From positions 1 to 64,000 of the forward strand of contig JAILLY010000123.1 of assembly GCA_024692905.1 (NCBI GenBank): 64,000 nucleotides of DNA, read 5' to 3'. The notes below the pieces were generated by a model. The model had not been told where the DNA came from. It ran no database searches and saw nothing but the letters and a program-made list of their open reading frames with translations. The DNA is from Lachnospiraceae bacterium (GTDB lineage Bacteria; Bacillota; Clostridia; Lachnospirales; Lachnospiraceae). A program made the position numbers and the translations under genes. Shown in pieces: positions 37,830 to 47,339 of this stretch. Positions within the stretch are counted from its first letter, which is position 1. The number at the start of each line of letters is the position of its first letter.

Positions 37830-39009
37830 CTTCGAATTCCCTGTTATTATATCTTGTAAGTATCCGGTTTATCTTTTCGGTCGGAGTATGTACCTTGGAC
37901 AATGCGACATCGTGGTTCATAAAATCGATGATCGCAGCAAGGAATTTACTCATGTTGGCTTCGATATAGTAGGGGCGTTTATAAATCTCCGGAGTATGAT
38001 AATTAAGGTTGGTGCAGATTATACGGTCAAACCAGCATTTCTCATAGGCTTCATCAAACATCTCAAGACCGTCTGTGAAAAGTCCGAAAGTACAGCAGAT
38101 AAATACGCGCTTGGCATTCATGGCCTTAAGCTGGCGCGCGGTGTCTATCATACTTCCTCCGGATGAGATTATATCGTCTATGACGATCACATCTTTACCA
38201 TCTATATTATCGCCCAGGAATTCATGGGCAACGATCGGGTTCTTTCCGCCGACTATCTTTGAGTAATCCCTGCGTTTATAGAACATACCGGTATCAACAC
38301 CAAGTACTCCGGCAAAATAAACACCTCTTGGAAGGGCACCTTCATCGGGACAGATCACAACAAGATTATCTCTATCTATAATAAGATCTTTTTCGTAATG
38401 GAGCAGAGTACGTATAAACTGGTACGGCGGCTGGAAATTATCAAATCCGCATAAAGGAGCGGAATTCTGGACCCGCGGATCGTGGGCATCAAAGGTAACT
38501 ATATTGGTCACACCCATTTCGCTGAGTTCTTCAATGGCATATGCACAGTCAAGAGATTCGCGCCCGTATCGTTTATGCTGTCTGCTCTCATACAGAAAGG
38601 GCATTACAACCGTTATCCTGTGCGCTTTACCGGCCGCAGCGGCGATGATCCTCTTGATATCCTGATATATATCATCAGGCGACATATGATTTATAAAGCC
38701 GTTTATGGGATAGGTAAGACTGTGGTTTACAACATCCGCAAGGATGTAAAGGTCTTTGCCCCTTATTGACTCATGGAATATGCACTTTCCTTCACCGGAG
38801 CCGAAACGCGGGCATTCGCAGCCGGCGATATAATCATCTGTTTTGTAGCCCTGAAATGCGGGAGAATCAAGATTGCCCTGATTGATCTGCCTTCGGGATT
38901 CGACAATAAATCCATTGACCTGACGTCCGAGATCCGCAATGCTTTCATGAACGACAAGCTTAAGCGGAGCTACCTGCATTACGTCTTCAAGATATTTGTT
39001 ATTACTCAT
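37813..39009 (-). CDS. prs: Ribose-phosphate pyrophosphokinase, long divergent form
   Basis: 398 residues, against about 315 for classic Prs. Makes PRPP from ribose 5-phosphate and ATP for nucleotide, histidine and tryptophan synthesis. PRPP-loop VIVIDDIISSGGSM (Asp278, Asp279), flexible-loop-like KRRDYSK at 245-251, ESIRGKDLYIL at 80-90, and FDAHDPR replacing the DLHA region. An N-terminal extension and an inserted Cys-x-Cys-x9-Cys (64, 66, 76) around the nucleotide-binding FxxGE loop are unusual. The only large - strand gene of this stretch, with its own promoter. Confidence 0.85.
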   Translation of the reverse strand: MSNNKYLEDVMQVAPLKLVVHESIADLGRQVNGFIVESRRQINQGNLDSPAFQGYKTDDYIAGCECPRFGSGEGKCIFHESIRGKDLYILADVVNHSLTYPINGFINHMSPDDIYQDIKRIIAAAAGKAHRITVVMPFLYESRQHKRYGRESLDCAYAIEELSEMGVTNIVTFDAHDPRVQNSAPLCGFDNFQPPYQFIRTLLHYEKDLIIDRDNLVVICPDEGALPRGVYFAGVLGVDTGMFYKRRDYSKIVGGKNPIVAHEFLGDNIDGKDVIVIDDIISSGGSMIDTARQLKAMNAKRVFICCTFGLFTDGLEMFDEAYEKCWFDRIICTNLNYHTPEIYKRPYYIEANMSKFLAAIIDFMNHDVALSKVHTPTEKINRILTRYNNREFEEEPLE

Positions 39010-39044
39010 AAAGTTCCCCTTGAACCTGAATCAAACCATATAAA

Positions 39045-39073
39045 TTTATACCATTCTTACAGGTGGCAGTCAA
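39045..39073 (-). promoter_or_regulatory. promoter of the prs gene
   Basis: On the - strand: TTGACT (39073-39068), 17-base spacer, TATAAA (39050-39045), 36 bases before the prs start at 39009. Confidence 0.7.
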
Positions 39074-39094
39074 GGTGAAGATGGTAAATAACGC

Positions 39095-39123
39095 TTTACT
39101 TATGCGACATTCGTGTGTATATT
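39095..39123 (+). promoter_or_regulatory. promoter of gltX
   Basis: TTTACT at 39095-39100, 17-base spacer, TATATT at 39118-39123 preceded by TGTG. About 60 bases of leader follow, in which I see only GGCC/CCGG-type short self-complementary stretches and no recognisable riboswitch or T-box. Confidence 0.6.
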
Positions 39124-39190
39124 TATATATGGCCTTTTAAGCCGGATATACACCGGCCGGGCATGTGTTTGATAAGGACGGGATCATAAT

Positions 39191-40642
39191 ATGACTAAGA
39201 TAAGGACAAGATTTGCTCCATCCCCCACGGGAAGGATGCATGTGGGAAATTTAAGGACTGCTTTATATGCGTATCTTATAGCCAAGCATGAAGGCGGGGA
39301 TTTTCTGTTAAGGATAGAGGATACCGATCAGGAACGTTACGTTGAAGGTGCTGTTGATATCATCTACAGGACGCTTGAGAAGACCGGTCTTATTCATGAT
39401 GAAGGCCCGGATAAGGACGGCGGACTCGGCCCTTATGTCCAGAGCGAGCGGCAGGCAGAGGGCATCTATCTTAAATATGCAAAACAGCTTATAGATGATA
39501 ACAAGGCATATTACTGCTTCTGTGACAGGGAACGTCTGGAAGGTCTCACAAGGGAAGTGAACGGAAAGGAGATAAGTGTCTATGATAAACACTGCCTTTC
39601 GCTCTCAAAGGAGGAGATAGAAAAAAACCTTTCGGAAGGTAAGCCTTATGTTATAAGACAGAATAATCCTAATGAAGGAACAACGACATTTCATGATGAG
39701 ATATACGGTGATATCACCGTGGACAATGCCGAGCTTGATGACATGATACTCATCAAATCCGACGGGTATCCCACCTATAATTTCGCTAACGTTATTGATG
39801 ACCATCTTATGGGCATAACGCATGTAGTCAGGGGAAATGAATATCTTTCTTCATCACCCAAATACAACAGACTCTATGAAGCCTTCGGATGGCAGGTGCC
39901 TGTATATGTTCACTGTCCGCTCATAACGGATGAGGAGCATAAGAAGTTGAGCAAACGCAGCGGCCATTCCTCCTACGAAGACCTTATCGAGCAGGGATTT
40001 GTTTCCGAGGCAGTCGTTAATTTCGTTGCTCTTTTGGGCTGGAGTCCCGAAGATAACCGAGAGATAATGACACTTGATGAGCTTATACAAAAGTTCGACT
40101 TCAGGCATATGAGCAAATCTCCCGCAGTGTTTGACTATACCAAACTCAAATGGATGAACGGCGAATATATAAAAGCGATGGATTTCGGTCTTTTTTATGA
40201 AAAGGCACTTCCGTACATAAAAGAAGTTGTGACTAAGGATATGGATCTTAAAAAGATCGCAGCTTTAGTCAAGACCAGGATCGAGATATTCCCGGACATA
40301 AAGGAACATATTGATTTCTTTGAGAAACTTCCGGACTATGATATACAGATGTATACCCATAAGAAGATGAAAACTGATGCCGTAACATCACTTCAGGTAC
40401 TTAAGGATGTGCTTCCCCTGCTTGAATCGCAGGATGATTACAGCAACGATGCCCTGTATGCACTCCTCAGCGGATACGTCGAAAAGACCGGAGTAAAGAA
40501 CGGATTTGTGATGTGGCCTATAAGGACGGCGCTTTCCGGCAAACAGATGACCCCCGGCGGGGCCACTGAGATCATGGAGATACTCGGCAAAGAAGAATCA
40601 CTTAACAGGATACGTGACGGCATAAAAAGGCTGGAAGCTTAA
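39191..40642 (+). CDS. gltX: Glutamyl-tRNA synthetase
   Basis: 483 residues, AAGGACGGG site. Class I synthetase: HIGH-type motif [11 protein letters not shown] near the N-terminus and KMSKS-type motif KKLSKRSG; a C-terminal helical anticodon-binding region follows. Charges tRNA-Glu and, in most Firmicutes lacking GlnRS, also tRNA-Gln for later amidation. Length is normal. Confidence 0.96.
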   Translation: MTKIRTRFAPSPTGRMHVGNLRTALYAYLIAKHEGGDFLLRIEDTDQERYVEGAVDIIYRTLEKTGLIHDEGPDKDGGLGPYVQSERQAEGIYLKYAKQLIDDNKAYYCFCDRERLEGLTREVNGKEISVYDKHCLSLSKEEIEKNLSEGKPYVIRQNNPNEGTTTFHDEIYGDITVDNAELDDMILIKSDGYPTYNFANVIDDHLMGITHVVRGNEYLSSSPKYNRLYEAFGWQVPVYVHCPLITDEEHKKLSKRSGHSSYEDLIEQGFVSEAVVNFVALLGWSPEDNREIMTLDELIQKFDFRHMSKSPAVFDYTKLKWMNGEYIKAMDFGLFYEKALPYIKEVVTKDMDLKKIAALVKTRIEIFPDIKEHIDFFEKLPDYDIQMYTHKKMKTDAVTSLQVLKDVLPLLESQDDYSNDALYALLSGYVEKTGVKNGFVMWPIRTALSGKQMTPGGATEIMEILGKEESLNRIRDGIKRLEA

Positions 40643-40653
40643 AGGAGAATACA

Positions 40654-40983
40654 ATGGCTAAAGAAGATATAAAAAACATTAATGATAACACACCCGAAGA
40701 AGATATGACTGTCGAACTGGAACTTGATGACGGCAGTATGGTAAACTGTGCCGTCATAACCATACTTGAGGTTGACGGCAGGGATTATATAGCGCTCCTG
40801 CCGCTTAAGGATGACGGTGACAGCGAAGAGAATGATGTCTGGTTCTACAGATACAGCGAAGATGAGAACGATCCAAACATTGAACCCGAGCTTGGGTATA
40901 TCGATGACGATGATGAGTATGAGGCAGTCATTGATGCGTTCGACGAGTTTCTTGATAATGAGGAATTCATGGAAGAGGAATAA
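40654..40983 (+). CDS. DUF1292 family acidic protein
   Basis: 109 residues, AAAGGAG site, strongly acidic. The central part (about 18-75) with VELELDDGSMVNCAVITIL, YIALLPL and DVWFYRY matches DUF1292 (YrzB-like), a small domain of unknown function common in Firmicutes; the tail is a run of Asp/Glu. No transmembrane segment. Co-directional between gltX and a helicase gene. Confidence 0.85.
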   Translation: MAKEDIKNINDNTPEEDMTVELELDDGSMVNCAVITILEVDGRDYIALLPLKDDGDSEENDVWFYRYSEDENDPNIEPELGYIDDDDEYEAVIDAFDEFLDNEEFMEEE

Positions 40984-40997
40984 ACGAAAGGATATAT

Positions 40998-42875
40998 ATG
41001 TTTCAATTTAATAAGGAACAGCTGACGGCCGTTAAGCATGTAAACGGCCCGATGCTCGTACTTGCGGGACCCGGTTCCGGGAAAACGCAGGTTATAGTCG
41101 GAAGGGTACTTAATCTCATCCTAAACGAAGGGATCGATCCTTCGGGTATCCTTGTACTGACTTTCTCAAGATCGGCCGCACAGACCATGGAACAAAGGTT
41201 CATTCGGGCCGCCGGAGATGACTATCCGGTTTCATTCGGCACATTTCACGCCATATTTTATCATATTATAAAGAGTCAGGGACTCTACAGAGACGGAACG
41301 ATCCTCACTCACGAAAAAAAGAAACAGTTCATATGGGAGGCCGTGCTGAAAGCTGGTCTGAGCGGATATCGCGACAGCGCATTCGCCGAAAGGATGATCG
41401 AACTCATAAACCTGAAAAAGTCAGGGATTTTAAATGAAAGCTCCGGTATCAGCGATGAGGAGAATGTCATCCTGACTGCTTTGTATGATACTTATGTGAG
41501 TATATACAAAAAGGAGGGTTTCATTGACTTTGACGATATGATCAACGACTGCTTAAAGATCCTAAAAGGAAACAAAAAGATCCTTCGTAAATGGCAGGAC
41601 AGGTACAGATATATACTCGTTGATGAGTTTCAGGACATAGATGAAAGGCAGTACGAAGTATTAAAGCTGCTTACGATGAAGGATAAAAACCTGTTCTGTG
41701 TAGGTGATGATGACCAGTCCATATACTCATTCCGAGGGTCAAACCCGCTCATAATGCATAAAATGCCCGAGGATTTTAAGGATACACAGATATGTACGTT
41801 AAGGATCAATTACCGTTGCCCGGGAAACGTCATAGATCATTCCGCAAAACTTATAAGAGCAAACACTGCACGGTTTAAAAAAGAGCAGATAAGCTGTGAT
41901 GACAAAAATGGTACGATAGTATATAAATGCATCAGCACGGCAGATGAAGAGGCGGATCTATGCCTTGAAATGATAAAAATGATCGGATCGCTGGATCCTG
42001 ATGGTAATGAGACTACGGGTATCCTTTACAGGACTTCCGGAAGTGCCGACAGGATAGAAGACCGGTTAAGGCGTTCCATGATCCATTATGAACGCTATGA
42101 TGCACATAAGGAGGATATCCTTCCTGAATGGCTGCTTGACATTAATGCATATCTGAACCTTGCCTGTGCGCCGGATCCCGATGATATGGCAAGGATATTA
42201 AACCGCCCCGAACGCATGCTTTCAAGGGAGTGTCTGTTTGAAAGGTTTCCTGACAGAAATGCCATGGCCCTTCACTATCCCGGGGGATCCCCGGAGAGAA
42301 AGGCACTTTTAAAACTTTTTGAAGATATTGACCGCATCGGGACTCTTGACGGTTACGGTGCTCTTATATATATGCTTCATATTTCCGGACTTGGCGCATA
42401 TATAAGTAATACGTATTTTAAGGAAAGACGGGACGAATATGACAGGTGCATCGAAAGGCTCCTTAGCGATTCGCACAGATTTAAAACCGTATGGGAACTG
42501 AAGGAGTATATAGCTTCCGGTGCATCGCTTTTACGGCCGGACAATAAGAACTTTGCAGAACAAAAAAGGATCACCGTAAAGATGATGACGATCCATGCAT
42601 CGAAAGGGCTTGAATTTGACAATGTCATTGTTTCGGGACTTCAGGAAGGGATATTCCCGGGCAAAAGATGTGTGAGCAAAAGTGATCTCGAGGAGGAAAG
42701 GCGGCTGTTTTATGTTGCGATCACAAGATGCAGTAAAAGACTGTGGCTTATAGGGCGTCAAAAAGACAGTTACGGCAAGACCCGGTCAAGGTTTCTTAAA
42801 GAAGCCGGATTCACAGAGTCTGCGGATGTTTTGGCAAATGAAACAGTTGGAAGTATGGTACAGACTGTGCTATAA
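40998..42875 (+). CDS. UvrD/PcrA-type ATP-dependent DNA helicase
   Basis: 625 residues, AAGGA site. Superfamily 1A 3'-5' helicase motifs in order: Q-motif FNKEQLTAV, Walker A GPGSGKT at 24-30, Ia TFSRSAAQTM, II VDEFQDID, III GDDDQSIYSFRGS, IV INYRCPG, V TIHASKGLEFDNVIV, VI VAITRCSKRLW. Shorter than PcrA/UvrD (about 720-740), mostly in the 2B region and C-terminal tail, so it may be a PcrA-like paralogue rather than the housekeeping helicase. Confidence 0.9.
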   Translation: MFQFNKEQLTAVKHVNGPMLVLAGPGSGKTQVIVGRVLNLILNEGIDPSGILVLTFSRSAAQTMEQRFIRAAGDDYPVSFGTFHAIFYHIIKSQGLYRDGTILTHEKKKQFIWEAVLKAGLSGYRDSAFAERMIELINLKKSGILNESSGISDEENVILTALYDTYVSIYKKEGFIDFDDMINDCLKILKGNKKILRKWQDRYRYILVDEFQDIDERQYEVLKLLTMKDKNLFCVGDDDQSIYSFRGSNPLIMHKMPEDFKDTQICTLRINYRCPGNVIDHSAKLIRANTARFKKEQISCDDKNGTIVYKCISTADEEADLCLEMIKMIGSLDPDGNETTGILYRTSGSADRIEDRLRRSMIHYERYDAHKEDILPEWLLDINAYLNLACAPDPDDMARILNRPERMLSRECLFERFPDRNAMALHYPGGSPERKALLKLFEDIDRIGTLDGYGALIYMLHISGLGAYISNTYFKERRDEYDRCIERLLSDSHRFKTVWELKEYIASGASLLRPDNKNFAEQKRITVKMMTIHASKGLEFDNVIVSGLQEGIFPGKRCVSKSDLEEERRLFYVAITRCSKRLWLIGRQKDSYGKTRSRFLKEAGFTESADVLANETVGSMVQTVL

Positions 42876-42876
42876 T
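42847..42876 (+). promoter_or_regulatory. promoter of the GH13-like operon
   Basis: TTGGAA at 42847-42852, 18-base spacer, perfect TATAAT at 42871-42876 with TGTGC ahead (extended -10). It overlaps the helicase stop codon and lies 67 bases before the next start. Confidence 0.65.
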
Positions 42877-42942
42877 AACTGAAATGGTCAAAGAATGATC
42901 TGAGAGGATTAAATTTGCCCGACAGGGCGGTTAGGAAGATAT

Positions 42943-44835
42943 ATGATCGGAGAATATGATCTTAAGACAGGTTTAGCCGGGCCGTACGGTGCGTCCGTAT
43001 CCGGTGACGGGATACAGTTTTGCATACCGTATGATGAGGACAGGGAAGTAATATTAAAGATATACGATAAGAGCGGAAAAGAAAGATCTGTCATAAACAT
43101 GAACTGTCACCGTGTTGCCGGGAGTGTTCACAGTGTCCTTGTAAAGGGACCGGATGCGGATGATATTTCATATTCATATCTTGTAAACGGATCTCCCTTC
43201 AGGGATCCTTTCGCCAAAAAGATCATAACCTCCTCAAAGTGGGGAGATTTTAAGAAAAGAGGCAGGGATGAACGCTGTCTTGTATACAATGGCGGATATG
43301 ACTGGAAGGGTGATGCGCCTTTAAAGCTTAAATATCCCGATGTGATCGGATATATGCTCCACGTACGGGGGTTCACCAAGCATTCATCATCGGGAGTCGA
43401 GGGCAGGGGAACGTTTTACGGCGTGATCTCAAAGATCCCTTATCTTAAGGAACTCGGGATCACCCAGATCGAGATAATGCCCGCATATGACTTTAACGAA
43501 TGCGAAGAGATCAAGAGCTATAAGAGTTCGATGACCGACGGGGCGGGTATGATAACAGGTACTGCTCACAGGATTAATTACTGGGGTTTTACCGAAGGGT
43601 CATATTTCATGCCCAAGCCTCAGTATACCTACGGTAACGATCCGGTCACGGAATTTAAGGATATGGTACGTCTGCTCCATGCATCGGGTATCGAACTTGT
43701 AATGCAGTTTTATTTCCCGCAGGGTGTCAACCGCAACCTGATCACGGAATGCTTAAGGTTCTGGGTGAAGGAATACCATGTTGACGGCTTCCATATATAC
43801 GGAAACGGGATACCGTTTGATGTTATAGCCACGGATCCCGTGCTCAGCGACACGAAGTTATATTATGAGCGTTATATAGCCGAGGGTATTTTCTCGGCCA
43901 ATGTACCCTGCACCAACCGTTTTCTTGCCGAGTACAATCAGGATTATCCTGTTGATATAAGAAGGTTCTTAAAAAGCGATGAGGATATGCTTCATAAATT
44001 CCTGTTCCGCCAGCGTTGTAATCCCGAGAAGATAAAGGTAATAAACCATATCACAAGCTATGACGGGTTCACGCTTAACGATCTTGTGTCTTATGACTAC
44101 AAACACAATGAGGCAAACGGAGAGGATAACAGGGACGGAAACAGCTATAATTACAGTTGGAACTGCGGAGCCGAAGGCAATACCAGAAAAAATGCCGTTT
44201 TATCGCTTCGCCTCAAACAGATGAAGAATGCTTTCTGTCTGCTGCTTTTAAGTCAGGGAAGCCCGATGTTCATGGCCGGTGATGAATTTATGAACAGTCA
44301 AGGCGGGAACAATAATCCTTACTGTCAGGACAATGAGGTAACATGGCTTAACTGGAAGTCAAACAAAAGGAGCGATGAGCTGCTTGCTTTCGTTAAGGCA
44401 CTGATAAAGTTAAGACGTGAGCATCCCATCTTAAGAATGGATAAGGAAGCAACGCTGATCGACGGAAAGTCGTGCGGTTATCCCGATATTTCCTATCATG
44501 CCGAACAGGCATGGTATCCTCAGATGGACACGCATATCAGGCATATCGGTATCATGCTCTGCGGTTACTATGCGGGTTTAAAAGACGATGATTTTTTCTA
44601 TATTGCGGCAAATATGCACTGGGAGGATCATGATTTTGCGTTGCCCAAGCTCCAAAAGGGTATGGAATGGAAATACTGCCTTGACAGCGCAACAGGAAAC
44701 AATGATGACTATAAGATATATACGGACGAAGGCGGGAACAGGCGTATACATGTTCTGCCGAGGACGGTTCTTATACTTACGGGCATAAAGTCCGCAGTCA
44801 AAAAAGAAAAAAGGAACGGAAGGAGAAAGTCATGA
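42943..44835 (+). CDS. GH13 isoamylase/debranching-enzyme homologue with lost catalytic residues (pseudoenzyme)
   Basis: 630 residues, TTAGGAAG site. Overall it aligns with GlgX-type debranching enzymes: CBM48-like N-domain (about 1-110), barrel with GYMLHVRGFTKH, INYWGF, WVKEYHVDGF, DGFTLNDLVSYDYKHNEANGEDNRDG and AGDEFMNSQGGNNNPYCQDN, then a C-terminal beta domain. But region I (DxxxNH) reads QFYFPQ (255-260), and the nucleophile motif GFRFD reads GFHIY, with Tyr286 where Asp is required and His284 for Arg. A Glu (309) near the acid/base site and Asp374 remain, with Tyr373 for the usual His. Glycosidase activity is therefore unlikely; glycogen binding or regulation is inferred. Followed by two small-overlap partners. 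Confidence 0.85.
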   Translation: MIGEYDLKTGLAGPYGASVSGDGIQFCIPYDEDREVILKIYDKSGKERSVINMNCHRVAGSVHSVLVKGPDADDISYSYLVNGSPFRDPFAKKIITSSKWGDFKKRGRDERCLVYNGGYDWKGDAPLKLKYPDVIGYMLHVRGFTKHSSSGVEGRGTFYGVISKIPYLKELGITQIEIMPAYDFNECEEIKSYKSSMTDGAGMITGTAHRINYWGFTEGSYFMPKPQYTYGNDPVTEFKDMVRLLHASGIELVMQFYFPQGVNRNLITECLRFWVKEYHVDGFHIYGNGIPFDVIATDPVLSDTKLYYERYIAEGIFSANVPCTNRFLAEYNQDYPVDIRRFLKSDEDMLHKFLFRQRCNPEKIKVINHITSYDGFTLNDLVSYDYKHNEANGEDNRDGNSYNYSWNCGAEGNTRKNAVLSLRLKQMKNAFCLLLLSQGSPMFMAGDEFMNSQGGNNNPYCQDNEVTWLNWKSNKRSDELLAFVKALIKLRREHPILRMDKEATLIDGKSCGYPDISYHAEQAWYPQMDTHIRHIGIMLCGYYAGLKDDDFFYIAANMHWEDHDFALPKLQKGMEWKYCLDSATGNNDDYKIYTDEGGNRRIHVLPRTVLILTGIKSAVKKEKRNGRRKS

Positions 44836-45041
44836 AGCATTTTATCTATGCATTATACAGAAGAAGAGAGAAGATACTCATCCTGCTTGTCGGGCTTTTC
44901 TTCGGAATGCTGCTGGGTATATTCATAGCCCCGGTCAAGAACGGAGTTACCATAGGCAGCTACAACGGAAACACCGACAGGAAGCATGACGAGGATGAAT
45001 TCAACGAAGATCTTGCTATGGAAATGGGAGAGTTAAGATAA
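44832..45041 (+). CDS. Small single-pass membrane protein
   Basis: 69 residues, overlapping the GH13-like gene by four bases (ATGA) with AAGGAG upstream. A basic N-terminus (YRRREK), one hydrophobic helix about 15-34 containing GLFFGMLLGIF, and an acidic tail, so N-in topology is expected. No cleavage or lipobox signal. I do not recognise it; coupling to both neighbours suggests it works with them at the membrane. Confidence 0.75.
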   Translation: MKHFIYALYRRREKILILLVGLFFGMLLGIFIAPVKNGVTIGSYNGNTDRKHDEDEFNEDLAMEMGELR

Positions 45042-45042
45042 T

Positions 45043-46098
45043 ATGGCCAATGATAAGTATGTAGCTTATGTATCGACATATACGAGTGACAGCGACTGGG
45101 GGATAAGGATATATGATGCCGATATAAAGGAAGGCAGGCTCTCGGAGAAGGAACATGTTTCCATAACCAATTCCTCCTACCTTACCATATCCCATAACGG
45201 ACGGTTTATATATTCGATCACGGATATGGGCGTGGAGTCCTTCAGGATCTTAAAGGACGGAAGGCTTGAACCCGTCAACAAGGCATCCATAAACGGTATG
45301 AGAGGCTGTTATATCTCAACCGATTATACCGACCGTTACCTTTTCGTTGCGGGCTATCATGACGGCAAGATAACTGTTCTCGCCCTTAATGATGACGGTT
45401 CGGTGGGAGCGATCACCGACGAGGTATTCCACAAGGGACTGGGCAGTATAGCCGAGCGGAACTTCAGGCCTCATGTCAGCTGCGTTAAGATGACAAGGGA
45501 CAATCACTATCTGTGTGCATGCGATCTCGGCCTCGATCATGTTAAGATATACAGGTTTGATCCGGCTACAGGAAAGATCAAGCTGGCTGACATTGTCAGA
45601 TGCGATCAGGAATCGGCGCCGAGGTATATTAAATTCCGGCGCGACGGGAAGTTCTGCTATATAATACATGAACTCAGCAATACGATCGAAGTGTATTCCT
45701 ATGAAGAAAAGAATGATAATCCCGTATTCAATAAGCTGCAGACGATAGGAACCGTAAACGATTATCATGCCGGGGATTCGGCGGCATGTGCAATGAAGTT
45801 TTCATATGACAATAAATTCCTGTTCTGTTCAAATGCCGGCGATAACAGTGTGGGTGCTTTTGAGATAGACGATGAAACGGGTCTTCTGACCAAACGGTTC
45901 ATACTTCCGATAAGCGGTGATTATCCCAAGGATATCGCGATATTCCCGGATTCCAAACATCTTGTATCACTTAATCATGAAACGGATACTATGACTTTCT
46001 TTAATGTCGATCTTAAGAACAATACGCTCATTATGAACGGACCGGAACTCAAGGTCGCTAAAGGCAACGGGATTGTCATTATGAAGGTTTCGGGCTGA
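45043..46098 (+). CDS. Lactonase-family seven-bladed beta-propeller protein
   Basis: 351 residues, one base after the preceding stop. Repeated blades with ISHNGRFIYSI, VKMTRDNHYLCACDLG, IKFRRDGKFCYIIHEL and MKFSYDNKFLFCSNAG match the YkgB/6-phosphogluconolactonase-type propeller family. No signal peptide, so cytoplasmic. In bacteria some members hydrolyse 6-phosphogluconolactone, but many have no proven activity; the neighbourhood (GH13-like protein, small membrane protein) does not settle it. It converges on aroC with a five-base gap. Confidence 0.82.
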   Translation: MANDKYVAYVSTYTSDSDWGIRIYDADIKEGRLSEKEHVSITNSSYLTISHNGRFIYSITDMGVESFRILKDGRLEPVNKASINGMRGCYISTDYTDRYLFVAGYHDGKITVLALNDDGSVGAITDEVFHKGLGSIAERNFRPHVSCVKMTRDNHYLCACDLGLDHVKIYRFDPATGKIKLADIVRCDQESAPRYIKFRRDGKFCYIIHELSNTIEVYSYEEKNDNPVFNKLQTIGTVNDYHAGDSAACAMKFSYDNKFLFCSNAGDNSVGAFEIDDETGLLTKRFILPISGDYPKDIAIFPDSKHLVSLNHETDTMTFFNVDLKNNTLIMNGPELKVAKGNGIVIMKVSG

Positions 46099-46103
46099 GA
46101 TAT

Positions 46104-47204
46104 TTAACGGCCGTAAAATCTTAAAATATCATCCATGCGCGATCCCATATTGCGAATGAGAAGATCGGCAAGTGTGAGGGCTGCCATTGATTCGACTACT
46201 ACCACGGCACGAGGTACTATGACCGGATCATGACGGCCTTTTATATTTATGCTTATCTCTTCCATTTCTGTATTAACAGTATGCTGAAGCGCAGATATTG
46301 ACGGGGTGGGTTTGAAATGCGCCCGAAGACACAGTTGTGATCCGTCGGAAATACCTCCGAGTGTTCCGCCCGAATGGTTGGTAGTCTTTACGGCTTTGCC
46401 GTCCGTCACGGTGAACTGATCGTTGCTTTCAAGACCTGTCATTAAGGATGCCGCCGTTCCGTCGCCTATCTCTATGGCCTTTACCGCTCCGATGCTCATG
46501 ACTGAACCCGAGAGCATTGCATCAAGCTTATCAAACACGGGTTCCCCTAGACCGGGCATAAGTCCGCTTATCCTGCACTCGACAACGCCGCCGGCGGAAT
46601 TGCCTTTCGCGATCAGACCCTCAAGATATTCCATGGCTCTGACGGAAGCTTCCTTATCAGGCATGAACAGAGGGTCGGACAATATGTATTCGGGATCCGG
46701 GTCGGATACATCCGCAGTTATGCTTCCTATCGATCTGGTATAACTTACGAAACGGATGCCAAGAGACTCAAGGAACTTTACGGCAACCGCACCGGCCGCG
46801 ACCCGGCCGGCAGTTTCCCTGCCTGATGAACGCCCGCCGCCTCTGTAGTCACGGAAACCGTATTTCATATCAAAAGTATAATCGGCATGTCCCGGTCTGT
46901 AGTATGAGGCTATTTTGGAATAATCGCCGGAATGCTGGTCGGTATTGCTGATCATAAGTGAAATGGGAGTACCCGTCGTCTTTCCTTCAAACACGCCGGA
47001 AAGGATCTTCACCTCATCGGCTTCGGACCTTTTTGTGGCATATTTGGAATTGCCGGGACGTCGTCTTGTCATGAACGGCATGATATCGGATTCGTCGAGC
47101 ATAAGTCCTGCCGGACATCCGTCAATTACCGCACCGAGTGCGGCGCCATGTGATTCTCCCCATGTAGTTACCCTGAATGCATCTCCGTATGTCGATCCGG
47201 CCAT
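46104..47204 (-). CDS. aroC: Chorismate synthase
   Basis: 366 residues from ATG at 47204-47202, preceded on its strand by AAAGGGAGGG; the frame is open further upstream but without a ribosome site. FMN-dependent 1,4-elimination of phosphate from EPSP to chorismate, the precursor of aromatic amino acids. Motifs GESHGAALGAVIDGCPAG, GHADYTF, GGGRSSGRETAGRVAAGA and RHDPVIVPRAVVVVESM are typical. Full length. Confidence 0.96.
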   Translation of the reverse strand: MAGSTYGDAFRVTTWGESHGAALGAVIDGCPAGLMLDESDIMPFMTRRRPGNSKYATKRSEADEVKILSGVFEGKTTGTPISLMISNTDQHSGDYSKIASYYRPGHADYTFDMKYGFRDYRGGGRSSGRETAGRVAAGAVAVKFLESLGIRFVSYTRSIGSITADVSDPDPEYILSDPLFMPDKEASVRAMEYLEGLIAKGNSAGGVVECRISGLMPGLGEPVFDKLDAMLSGSVMSIGAVKAIEIGDGTAASLMTGLESNDQFTVTDGKAVKTTNHSGGTLGGISDGSQLCLRAHFKPTPSISALQHTVNTEMEEISINIKGRHDPVIVPRAVVVVESMAALTLADLLIRNMGSRMDDILRFYGR

Positions 47205-47254
47205 GATAGCCCTCCCTTTGAACCTGCAGCATGTTTTCCGAATTACTTTAATAT

Positions 47255-47283
47255 TATATATCAGATAGAAGTTCAATTGTAAA
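47255..47283 (-). promoter_or_regulatory. promoter of aroC
   Basis: On the - strand: TTTACA (47283-47278), 17-base spacer, TATATA (47260-47255); a TATAAT two bases further is an alternative -10. Its -35 box overlaps that of the divergent + strand promoter. Confidence 0.5.
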
Positions 47284-47305
47284 ACCCCAAATTCTGTGTT
47301 ATTCT
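47277..47305 (+). promoter_or_regulatory. promoter of the vanY-like/tgt genes
   Basis: TTGTAA at 47277-47282, 17-base spacer, TATTCT at 47300-47305, 35 bases before the start codon. Back to back with the aroC promoter. Confidence 0.45.
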
Positions 47306-47339
47306 TTTTAAAGTTGTTCATTTCGGCGATCATAAAAAC

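Noticed and set aside
47205-47333. Upstream extension of aroC
   Set aside because: Contains the divergent promoters and no ribosome site; ATG at 47204 has AAAGGGAGGG and starts the conserved sequence.
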